From: Streptomyces cynarae
GTDB taxonomy: Bacteria > Actinomycetota > Actinomycetes > Streptomycetales > Streptomycetaceae
Direction: 5' to 3'
Assembly (NCBI RefSeq): GCF_025642135.1
Contig: NZ_CP106793.1
Coordinates: 744,001-808,000, forward strand
Length of the DNA stretch: 64,000 nt
Position numbers and translations under genes: made by a program. Shown here piece by piece: positions 34,233 through 41,489 of this stretch (positions are counted from its first letter, which is position 1; each line of letters begins with the position of its first letter). The notes below the pieces were generated by a model. It did no database searches. It was not told the DNA's origin and saw nothing but the letters and a program-made list of their open reading frames with translations.

Positions 34233-34593
34233 GAAAAGTCACCTGCGATCGAAAGTCGTCCGTGCCTTGGGAAACGTGTACTTCGTGTACGCGCTTCGGG
34301 TCACCTGCCGACGTACGGATGAAACCGGGCGAAAAGCCGTGCACGTGGAGCTTCGCGGAATCCTCACAACTGCCCGCCCGGACAAGCCGACGTCGAACCG
34401 ACCGGGCGTCACCCGACACCTGTCGCACCCGACTTGCTATGACGGCTGTCATAGAGCATCCTCACTATGACGACTGTCATGGTCAATGCCATGAGCACCG
34501 GTGCGCCGGGGTGCCGGGAGGCCGGCCGGTGGTCGGCCTCCCTGCGTCCGCGGTGGCGGTCACCACCGAGAACGGCCGGAAAGGAGACACTCG
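34233..34593. other. 361-bp divergent regulatory region
   Basis: No gene is present. Apart from the two operators at 34437-34482, I see no further structure. The frame on the plus strand is open, but the NMO gene clearly begins at the RBS near 34590. Confidence 0.5.
34437..34482. promoter_or_regulatory. two tandem 18-bp operators
   Basis: CTATGAC-GGCT-GTCATAG (34437-34454, perfect) and CTATGAC-GACT-GTCATGG (34465-34482, one mismatch) are arranged in direct repeat with 28-bp period. The second ends 111 bases before the NMO start. The form is typical of TetR- or MarR-class sites. No such regulator gene is adjacent. Confidence 0.65.
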
Positions 34594-35655
34594 GTGATTC
34601 TCGACAGCCGCCCTGTGCCCGTCGTACTCGCTCCCCTGGCCGGCGGTCCGTCCACCCCCGAGCTCACGGCCGCGGTGTCCGAGGCGGGTGCGCTGGGGTT
34701 TCTCGCCGGCGGCTATCTGAGCGCCACCTCCCTGGCCGAGCGGCTGACCGTGACGCGCCGACTCACCAGCGAACCCTTCGGGGTCAACCTCTTCGTGCCC
34801 GGCGAGCCGGCCCGGCAGGAGGAGGTGGCGCGATATGCCGCATCGCTCGCCGACACGGCCCGCCACGCCGGTGTCGAGCTCGGCGATCCCGTGTTCGAGG
34901 ACGACGACTGGGCAGCGAAACTCGCTGTCCTGCTCGACGAACCCGTCCCCGTGGTGTCGTTCACCTTCGGCTGCCCCGGCGCGGCGACCGTGGCCGACCT
35001 GCACGGCGTGGGCAGCGAGGTGTGGGTGACGGTCGGCTCTGCCGAGGAGGCCACCGAAGCCGCCACGGCGGGCGCCGACGTGCTCGTGGCACAGGGCAGC
35101 GAGGCGGGCGGCCACCGGGGCGGATCCCACGACGACACCGGCACCGGCCTGCTCAGCCTGCTGCAGCTTCTGGTGGCACACACCGACCTGCCCCTCGTCG
35201 CCACCGGCGGCATCGCCACCGGCGCGGCGGCGGCCGCCGTACTCGCCGCGGGCGCCAGAGCCGCGGCGCTGGGCACCGCCTTCCTGTGCTGTCCCGAGGC
35301 CGGCACGGCCCAAGTGCACCGTCACGCCCTGCAGCGGCCCGGCGCCACGGCCGTCACCCGGGCCTTCACCGGTCGTGCGGCACGCGGCATCCGCAACCAG
35401 TTCCTGGACAGGCACACCGCGGAAGCTCCCGCCGCCTATCCCGAGGTGCACCACCTGACCGCTCCGCTGCGTCAGGCGGGCCGCGCCCGCGGCGAGGCGG
35501 ACCTGGTCAACCTCTGGGCGGGGCAGACGTATCCCTTGGTGCGCGACCTGCCGGCCGCCGAACTGGTCCGCCGTATCGACACCGAGACCAGAACCGCACT
35601 GCACGCGGCGCTGTCCGCCGTGAACCGCTCCGGCCCCCCGACCGCGCAACCGTAG
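34594..35655 (+). CDS. nitronate monooxygenase family FMN enzyme
   Basis: A 353-residue TIM-barrel flavoprotein of the nitronate monooxygenase (2-nitropropane dioxygenase-like) family. It has VVLAPLAGGPSTPELTAAVSEAGALGFLAGGY, split here as the FMN-binding start, then FGVNLFVPG, AQGSEAGGHRGG (phosphate/FMN site with the conserved His), PLVATGGIATG and ALGTAFLCCPEAG. It oxidises alkyl nitronates or acts as an NADH:quinone reductase. GTG 34594 has a near-perfect AAGGAGA upstream. Two operators 110-160 bp upstream suggest induction by a substrate-sensing repressor. Confidence 0.88.
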   Translation: MILDSRPVPVVLAPLAGGPSTPELTAAVSEAGALGFLAGGYLSATSLAERLTVTRRLTSEPFGVNLFVPGEPARQEEVARYAASLADTARHAGVELGDPVFEDDDWAAKLAVLLDEPVPVVSFTFGCPGAATVADLHGVGSEVWVTVGSAEEATEAATAGADVLVAQGSEAGGHRGGSHDDTGTGLLSLLQLLVAHTDLPLVATGGIATGAAAAAVLAAGARAAALGTAFLCCPEAGTAQVHRHALQRPGATAVTRAFTGRAARGIRNQFLDRHTAEAPAAYPEVHHLTAPLRQAGRARGEADLVNLWAGQTYPLVRDLPAAELVRRIDTETRTALHAALSAVNRSGPPTAQP

Positions 35656-35690
35656 GACTCAGCGGCGGCCCGCCTCCCGTACGCGTGCCC

Positions 35691-36674
35691 TCACTCCACG
35701 CCCCGGAAGGTGTTGCGATACGCGCGTGGCGACACGCCGAGGGACTCGCGGAAGTGCTGCCGCATCGCGGTCCCCGTTCCGAACCCGGTCCTGGCCGCGA
35801 CGCGGTCGACCGGCTCGTCGGTGCGCTCCAGCAGCCGGCGTGCGTACTGCAACCGCTGCTGGGTGAGCCACTGCATCGGGGTGACGCCGGTCTCCTGCCG
35901 GAACTTCCGGGTCAGCGTGCGCACGCTCATCGCCGCCCGGCAGGCCAGGTCCTCCAGGGTGAGCGGTTCGTCCAGGTGCCGCAGCGCGTAGGCCCGAGCC
36001 GCGGCGGTCGAGGTGTCCCCCGGCTCAGGGACGGGCCGCTCGATGTACTGCGCCTGTCCGCCGTCGCGATGCGGCGGTACCACCGTGCGCCGGGCGACGG
36101 CGTTGGCGATGTCGGCGCCGTGGTCGCCACGGATCATGTGCAGACACAGGTCGATTCCGGCGGCCACGCCGGCGGAGGTCAGTACGCCGCGGTCATCCGT
36201 GTAGAGCACGTGGGGATCGACGTCGATCTCCGGGTACAGCGCGGCCAGTTCGGCGCACGACTTCCAGTGCGTCGTCGCCCGCCGTCCCGCCAGCAGCCCC
36301 GCCGCCGCCAGCACGAACGACCCGGTGCAGATGGACGCCAGCCGGGCCGTCGCGGGTATGTGCTCCAGAGCCCCGCGCACGTCGTCGCTCAACCGCCCGC
36401 GGAGCTGGGGCTCGTAGTCCTCCACAGCGGCCGGCACGATCACAGTGCCGGCGTCCTCAAGCGCCTCGGGCCCGCAGGGCACGTTGACGGTGAAGTCGGC
36501 ATCCGTTGGGATCTCGCCGGGCGACGGGGCGCAGGTCACAACGGAGTACAGCGGCCGTCCCCGGTCGTCCTCGGCCGTCCCGAACAGACGGTGCACGATG
36601 CCCAGTTCCATCGGCAACAAGCCCGGGCGCACCAGTACCACCACCCGGTGCGCCGCCCCACCTGTGACAGTCAT
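35691..36674 (-). CDS. AraC-family regulator with DJ-1/PfpI (GATase1-like) domain
   Basis: A 327-residue FtrA-like regulator. The N-terminal DJ-1-like domain has VVVLVRPGLLPMELGIV, VIVPAAVEDYEP, and SICTGSFVLAAAGLLAGRR with Cys at the nucleophile position, unlike the paralogue at 30631. The C-terminal AraC domain has LEDLACRAAMSVRTLTRKF and VAARTGFGTGTAMRQHF. It is divergent from an MFS gene across only 63 bp and probably regulates it. No SD is seen before ATG 36674; AAGAAT ends 6 bases upstream, so a leaderless mRNA is possible. Confidence 0.87.
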   Translation of the reverse strand: MTVTGGAAHRVVVLVRPGLLPMELGIVHRLFGTAEDDRGRPLYSVVTCAPSPGEIPTDADFTVNVPCGPEALEDAGTVIVPAAVEDYEPQLRGRLSDDVRGALEHIPATARLASICTGSFVLAAAGLLAGRRATTHWKSCAELAALYPEIDVDPHVLYTDDRGVLTSAGVAAGIDLCLHMIRGDHGADIANAVARRTVVPPHRDGGQAQYIERPVPEPGDTSTAAARAYALRHLDEPLTLEDLACRAAMSVRTLTRKFRQETGVTPMQWLTQQRLQYARRLLERTDEPVDRVAARTGFGTGTAMRQHFRESLGVSPRAYRNTFRGVE

Positions 36675-36737
36675 GGCCGGATTCTTTCACTACCGGTCCA
36701 TCTGGCCAGTGGTTTCGGTGCGCGGGCCCCACCAAGC

Positions 36738-38060
36738 ATGGACCGCATGCGAGACACGAGCGGCAATCCCCGAAACCCCTCGGCCCACCGTGCCTGGTGG
36801 GTCGCCACCGTCACCGGAGCAGCCATCGTCGTGGCCGGCGCGTTCTCCACCATGCCCGGCATCCTGCAGGAGCCCCTGCACGACGAGTTCGCCTGGTCGC
36901 GCGGATCCATCGGCCTCGCCGCCTCGGTCAACATGGTCCTCTACGGACTCACGGCCCCCTATGCGGCGGCCCTGATGGACCGTTTCGGCGTGCGCCGGGT
37001 CGTCGTCGCCGCGCTCGCCGCCGTCGCCGCGGGCGCCCTGCTCACCACCGCGATGAAGGCCGCGTGGCAGTTCACGCTCTGCTGGGGGTTCCTCGTCGGC
37101 CTGGGCACCGGTTCGCTGTCGATGACGCTCGGCACCACCGTGACGAACCGCTGGTTCGCCCGTCACCGGGGCTTGGTCACCGGAGTCCTCTCCTCGGGCA
37201 GCGTCCTCGGGCAGATGGTCTTCCTGCCCGCTCTGTCATGGACCATCGACCACCACGGCCGGCGCCCCGCCCTCGTCACCCTCGCCCTGGCTGCCCTCGC
37301 CGTCACTCCCCTGGTGTACCTGGTGGTGCGCGACCACCCCGCCGACCTCGGCCAACGCCCCTACGGCAGCGGGAGGTCCGTGCAGCGTCCGACCCCGGCG
37401 CCCGGTGCCGCGCGCCGCACCCTGACGGCTCTGCGCAGCGCCTCGCGGAGCATCCCCTTCTGGTTGCTCGCGGCGGCGTTCGCCATCTGCGGGGCGTCCA
37501 CCAACGGCATCATGTGGACCCACTTCGCGCCGGCCGCCCACGACCACGGGATGCCGGTCACCACCGCCTCGACGCTCCTGGCGTTCATCGGCGTCTTCAA
37601 CGTGATGGGCACCGTCGTCTCCGGCTGGCTCACCGACCGCAGCGACGCGCGCCGACTCCTCGCCACCTGCTTCTTCCTGCGCGGCCTGCTCCTGGTGAGC
37701 CTGCCGCTGATCATGACGGCCACGGTCGACCCGCCGATGATGGCCTTCGTCGTCCTCTTCGGCCTGCTCGATCTGGCGACGGTCCCCCCGGTCATCGCCC
37801 TGTGCCGCGCCTTCTACGGCGACGACAGTGCCATCGTCTTCGGCTGGGTCAACGCCGCCCACCAGGTCGGCGCGGCGTCGGCCTCCTTCCTCGGCGGGGC
37901 GGCCCGCGACGCGTTCGGCAGTTACGACCCCGTCTGGCTGAGCCTGGGCGCCGCCTGCGCGGCCGCCGCGCTGCTGTCCCTGGTCATCCGCGCGAGCACG
38001 CCGGAACGCCCCGGTCTGCCGCAGGAACAGGCCGGTGCCGGCGCCGTCACCGACCCATGA
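36738..38060 (+). CDS. MFS transporter (OFA/monocarboxylate-like)
   Basis: A 440-residue 12-helix permease. It opens after a short basic tail with WWVATVTGAAIVVAGAFSTMPGIL. Motif A is ALMDRFGVRRVV, then GTGSLSMTLGTTVTNRWFARHRGLVTG, which is typical of the oxalate/formate and monocarboxylate antiporter groups. The second half contains GWLTDRSDARRLL. It is likely under the divergent DJ-1/AraC regulator. ATG 36738 and ATG 36747 are both possible; neither has a strong RBS. The substrate is unknown. Confidence 0.84.
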   Translation: MDRMRDTSGNPRNPSAHRAWWVATVTGAAIVVAGAFSTMPGILQEPLHDEFAWSRGSIGLAASVNMVLYGLTAPYAAALMDRFGVRRVVVAALAAVAAGALLTTAMKAAWQFTLCWGFLVGLGTGSLSMTLGTTVTNRWFARHRGLVTGVLSSGSVLGQMVFLPALSWTIDHHGRRPALVTLALAALAVTPLVYLVVRDHPADLGQRPYGSGRSVQRPTPAPGAARRTLTALRSASRSIPFWLLAAAFAICGASTNGIMWTHFAPAAHDHGMPVTTASTLLAFIGVFNVMGTVVSGWLTDRSDARRLLATCFFLRGLLLVSLPLIMTATVDPPMMAFVVLFGLLDLATVPPVIALCRAFYGDDSAIVFGWVNAAHQVGAASASFLGGAARDAFGSYDPVWLSLGAACAAAALLSLVIRASTPERPGLPQEQAGAGAVTDP

Positions 38061-38130
38061 GTGGACCGAACGCCCCCGTTCGCCGTCGTGGCAGCGCACT
38101 GACAGCAGAAGCCGGCGTGTCGTCGCCGGG

Positions 38131-38285
38131 TCAGGCGAAGCGGGCGATGGCGGTCAAGATGGGTCGCAGCTTCCGTACGGCGGGCAGCCGTCGCAGCACA
38201 GGCGCCACGAGGCCGTAGTAGCCGCCGCGGCCACGCCGCAAGGGCAGTTCCCGCACGTCGGCGACGCCCGGGTGGACGGTGTGCC
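38131..38285 (-). pseudogene. C-terminal relic of an unidentified gene
   Basis: After the DHA2 stop the minus strand stays open, and in the same frame reads HTVHPGVADVRELPLRRGRG, then GYYGLVAPVLRRLP, AVRKLRPILTAIARFA and TGA. The codon pattern and amphipathic composition look like real protein, but no start or upstream part is present. I do not recognise the family. It may be the tail of a gene lost by deletion. Confidence 0.35.
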
Positions 38286-38310
38286 TACGAGCGGGCGAAG
38301 GCGGGGTGCC

Positions 38311-39792
38311 CTAGCCGGCGTTCTCCCTCTGGCGCCGGAAGGGCGTGGACCGGCTCGCGACGGTGGTGCCGCGGGCCGCGGCGCGGGCCGGGCCGTCGGG
38401 GACCGTGAAGGCGAAGACCGCGGTCACCGCCGCGATCGCGGCCAGGGCCAGGTAGGCGTGCTGGTAGGCCGTGACGGGCGGGTCCGCCGCGGCCGCCGAG
38501 GGGGTGCTCATGACCAGGGCCATGGTCACCACCGCCGGTGCGAGGGCGCCCCCGGTCTGGCGGACGACGGTGTTCAGCGTGGACGCCTGGGCCAGGTCCG
38601 GTCGCGCGACGGTCGCCAGTGAGGCCACCGTGGTCGGCATGAAGACGCCGCCCATGGCGAGGCCGAGCAGGAACATGTAGCCGCGGAAGGTCCACAGGCC
38701 GGTGTGCTCGTCGCAGGTGGCGAAGAGCAGCAGGACCGCGCTGACACCGGCCAGGCCGCAGCCGACGATGACCCGGGGGCCGGTCCTCGCGTAGAGGACC
38801 CCGACGACCTGAACGGTCAGCAGGACGCCGAAGGCCTCGGGGAAGGTGCTGGTGCCGGACTCCAGGGCGGTGCGGCCCTGTCCCTGTTGGAGAAACAGCG
38901 GGCCCAGGTACATGGCGCCCAGGATCGGCACCAGACCGACCAGATTGATGAGGTTGGTGTCCCTGAAGAGCCGGTCCCCGAAGAGGCGGAGCTTCAACAG
39001 GGGCTCGGCGGTACGAAGTTCGAAGGCGATGGTGGCGGCGAGCAGGACCGCGCCGAGTATCAGGGCGGTGACCACACCGGCCGAGGACCAGCCGCGGTTG
39101 GGGCCTTCGCTGACACCGAACATGACGGCGCCCAGGGCCGCCGCGCTCAGCAACAGTCCGAGCAGGTCGAAGCGGCCGGGCCGGGGGCCGCGGTGCCCCG
39201 ACAGGAACAGCACCCCGAACAGTACGGCCGGCAGGCCCACCGGCAGGTTGACGTAGAAGACCCAGCGCCAGGACAGGTGGTCCACCAGCAGGCCGCCGAG
39301 TACGGGGGCGGCAGCCGGGGCGATCTGCTGGGGGATGATCATGTATCGGGAGATCCGCACCTGCTCCGAGGAGTTGAAGGTGGAGAAGAGCAAGGAGGCC
39401 GAGGCGGGGAAGAGGACTCCGGCGGACAGTCCCTGGAGCGCGCGGAAGGCGACCAGTTGGCCGAGGCCGGCGGCCGCGCCGCACAGCAGTGAGGAGCCGA
39501 GGAAGCCGGACAGTGCGGTGAGCAGGACGCGTTTGGCGCCGAACCGTTCGACCAGCCAGGCCGAGGCCGGGATGGCCATGGCCAGGCAGACCGGATAGGC
39601 CACGACCACTCCGTCCAGGGCGGCGGTGGTCAGCCGGAACTGCCGGGCGATCGACGGGAGCGCCACCGTGGTGATGGCTCCGTCGACGATCGCGATGAAC
39701 GTCACGCAGACGCACATGACGGGGACGACCAGGCGCTGGTTGGGACGGAGGGAGGGGTGGGGCAGGACGGGGCGACGGCGGAGCGGAAGCAC
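38311..39792 (-). CDS. DHA2-family MFS multidrug efflux transporter
   Basis: A 493-residue transporter of the EmrB/QacA group with about 14 hydrophobic segments. CVTFIAIVDGAITTVALPSI is the first helix, WLVERFGAKRVLL is motif A, and LLVDHLSWRWVFYVNLPVGL is the motif-C region. GTG 39792 is the best start: no RBS precedes it, but TATGCT ends 6 bases upstream, so the mRNA is probably leaderless; the frame further upstream overlaps marR. It is divergent from marR and likely repressed by it through a 27-bp dyad that covers the -10. Confidence 0.85.
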   Translation of the reverse strand: MLPLRRRPVLPHPSLRPNQRLVVPVMCVCVTFIAIVDGAITTVALPSIARQFRLTTAALDGVVVAYPVCLAMAIPASAWLVERFGAKRVLLTALSGFLGSSLLCGAAAGLGQLVAFRALQGLSAGVLFPASASLLFSTFNSSEQVRISRYMIIPQQIAPAAAPVLGGLLVDHLSWRWVFYVNLPVGLPAVLFGVLFLSGHRGPRPGRFDLLGLLLSAAALGAVMFGVSEGPNRGWSSAGVVTALILGAVLLAATIAFELRTAEPLLKLRLFGDRLFRDTNLINLVGLVPILGAMYLGPLFLQQGQGRTALESGTSTFPEAFGVLLTVQVVGVLYARTGPRVIVGCGLAGVSAVLLLFATCDEHTGLWTFRGYMFLLGLAMGGVFMPTTVASLATVARPDLAQASTLNTVVRQTGGALAPAVVTMALVMSTPSAAAADPPVTAYQHAYLALAAIAAVTAVFAFTVPDGPARAAARGTTVASRSTPFRRQRENAG

Positions 39793-39796
39793 ATAC

Positions 39797-39823
39797 TGAG
39801 CATACTCACTATGTGGGTGCTCA
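39797..39823. promoter_or_regulatory. MarR operator candidate
   Basis: A 27-bp imperfect dyad with TGAGCA and TGCTCA arms. It overlaps the TATGCT -10 box of the pump gene and lies 36 bases from the marR start, so one bound dimer could control both promoters. Confidence 0.5.
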
Positions 39824-39858
39824 TAGAATCGATTATCGCGACGGAACGGGGAAACGAC

Positions 39859-40290
39859 ATGGCAGTACAGGGCAGCAGCGACATCCTGGTCGACGAGCTC
39901 TACGAGACGACGCACCAACTGCGCCGCTTCGTGGAGTCCCGGCTGCGGGCGGGCGGCGCCTCGGTCGCCCGGCTCCGCGCACTGCGGATGCTCGCGCGGG
40001 CGCAGCAGCCTCTGCGGATGCGCGACCTGAGCGAGATGACGGGGGTCGCGGCACGGACCACGACCAGCATCGTCGACAGTCTGGAGCGCGACGGGCTGGT
40101 GGAGCGGGTGCGCCATCCGGAGGACCGCCGGGCCTTCCTGCTCCGCCTCACCGACAAGGGCCGGCGGTGTCACCGCGAAGCGGAGGAGGTGGACCGCCTC
40201 GCGCTGGCCGAAGCCACGGCCGACCTGAGCGCGGAGGACCGCGCCGAACTGCGGGCCCTGCTCGCACGGATCCGCGAGGCCACGGCCTGA
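39859..40290 (+). CDS. MarR-family transcriptional regulator
   Basis: A 143-residue winged-helix regulator. ARLRALRMLARAQQPLRMRDL leads into the recognition helix in MTGVAARTTTSIVDSLERDGLVER, with the wing in HPEDRRAFLLRLTDKGR, the canonical MarR signature. N- and C-terminal helices form the dimer. ATG 39859 follows GGGGAA; the upstream in-frame ATG at 39757 would overlap the divergent promoter. It probably represses the adjacent DHA2 pump and itself and is released by phenolic or drug ligands. Confidence 0.88.
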   Translation: MAVQGSSDILVDELYETTHQLRRFVESRLRAGGASVARLRALRMLARAQQPLRMRDLSEMTGVAARTTTSIVDSLERDGLVERVRHPEDRRAFLLRLTDKGRRCHREAEEVDRLALAEATADLSAEDRAELRALLARIREATA

Positions 40291-40335
40291 CAGCAGTTCG
40301 GCGGTCCCTGCCGCGCGGTGACACGGACCCCGGCG

Positions 40336-41292
40336 TCAGTGCGCGGGATCGTGGTCGTGCGGCTCGTACCCGGGGATCGTTCCGTCCGCCTTCTTCACCA
40401 GGAACAGCCCCACCATCCCCATGTCGGAGTGGCTCTGCACATGGCAGTGGTACATCCACGCGCCCGCTCCCACGCCCTCCCCCGCGACGACCTGGAAGCC
40501 GAAGGAGTCGGCCGGACCGACGATCTTGTTGTCGACGACCTGGCTCGGGTCGTCCGGCCCGGTGAGCAAGCCCGTGCGGTTGTCCGCCCAGCGATGACCG
40601 TGCAGGTGGAAGGTGTGGTAGTACTCGCCGTGCGTGATCATGACGAACTCCACCCGGTCGCCCACGGTGGCCTCGAAGTCGGGCCCGGAGTGCGGCTGCC
40701 GGTTGTTGATCGTCATGTCGTTGAAGACGATGGTGTACGTCCGGTCCGGCAGCACGTCTCCCCTGCGCCGGACGATCACCGGTCCGTAGAGGCCCTTGCG
40801 GATGCCGCCGGTGCCGTGTTCGGTGCCGACGACATGGTCGTGGTAGTGCCAATAGCCCGCGCTGCCCGACCGCCAGGTGCCGTCCTTGCGGCGGCCTGGT
40901 GCATGGGTGCGCCAGGTGTAGGTGCGGGTGCCGCCCGGTTCGACGTCGCTCCTGCTCAGCTTCGTTCCGTCGCTGGAGAACTCGTAGTTGAGGCCGTGGA
41001 CGTGCAGACTGGCCGGTACGTCCATGGTGTTCTCGAACTCGATGTGCAGTGTGTCGCCCTCGTTGAGCTCGATCAGCGGGCCGGGAATCGTCGCCTTGCC
41101 CTTCTCCAAGCCATAGCCCATCTGCCCGTCGGCGAGCTTCTCGGCGTAGAGCTTGATGTGTTTCACCTCGCCCCCGGCCGGAGCCGTCCGGGCCGGGACG
41201 TCCGCCGCGGCGGACTGCGGCAGCAGGGACAACGATGTCGCGACGGCCGCGCCGCCCAGCAGCGCCCGCCGGTTGAAGCCGCGTCTGTCCAT
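40336..41292 (-). CDS. two-domain multicopper oxidase (small laccase, SLAC/EpoA type)
   Basis: A 318-residue secreted laccase. It has a Tat-type signal with RRGFNRR at residues 3-9 and cleavage near SAAA-D. Copper ligands are all present: HVHG and HYHDH in domain 1, HTFHLHGH and [12 protein letters not shown] in domain 2. These give the trinuclear cluster and the T1 site with axial Met. The length matches Streptomyces small laccases, which work as trimers and oxidise phenols or other donors with O2 as acceptor. GGGGAG precedes the ATG. It is divergent from a secreted dehydrogenase/cupredoxin operon across 197 bp. Confidence 0.94.
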   Translation of the reverse strand: MDRRGFNRRALLGGAAVATSLSLLPQSAAADVPARTAPAGGEVKHIKLYAEKLADGQMGYGLEKGKATIPGPLIELNEGDTLHIEFENTMDVPASLHVHGLNYEFSSDGTKLSRSDVEPGGTRTYTWRTHAPGRRKDGTWRSGSAGYWHYHDHVVGTEHGTGGIRKGLYGPVIVRRRGDVLPDRTYTIVFNDMTINNRQPHSGPDFEATVGDRVEFVMITHGEYYHTFHLHGHRWADNRTGLLTGPDDPSQVVDNKIVGPADSFGFQVVAGEGVGAGAWMYHCHVQSHSDMGMVGLFLVKKADGTIPGYEPHDHDPAH

Positions 41293-41418
41293 GCCGAACT
41301 CCCCACGTTGGTATGGAATGTGCGAAGACGTAGCTGTGATGAACCTGTGCGACGGTACCGGGCACGGCCCCGTTTATCCACAGTCAGGACAAAGTTCGAT
41401 GCATCGCGGTCATACCTA

Positions 41419-41447
41419 TTGGCGAACCACGCAAAGACGTCTAGCTT
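41419..41447 (+). promoter_or_regulatory. promoter of the secreted dehydrogenase operon
   Basis: TTGGCG (41419-41424), 17 bases, TAGCTT (41442-41447): a good vegetative promoter in an AT-richer patch. The predicted transcript start near 41454 leaves a leader of about 36 bases. Confidence 0.5.
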
Positions 41448-41489
41448 CCTTGGCGCTGTTGCTGCGACCGAGGAGGGATGGGTGACCAC

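Noticed and set aside
34467..36737. Very long open frame upstream of the MFS gene
   Set aside because: It runs through the nitronate monooxygenase and antisense to the AraC regulator; only the part from 36738 encodes a membrane transporter.
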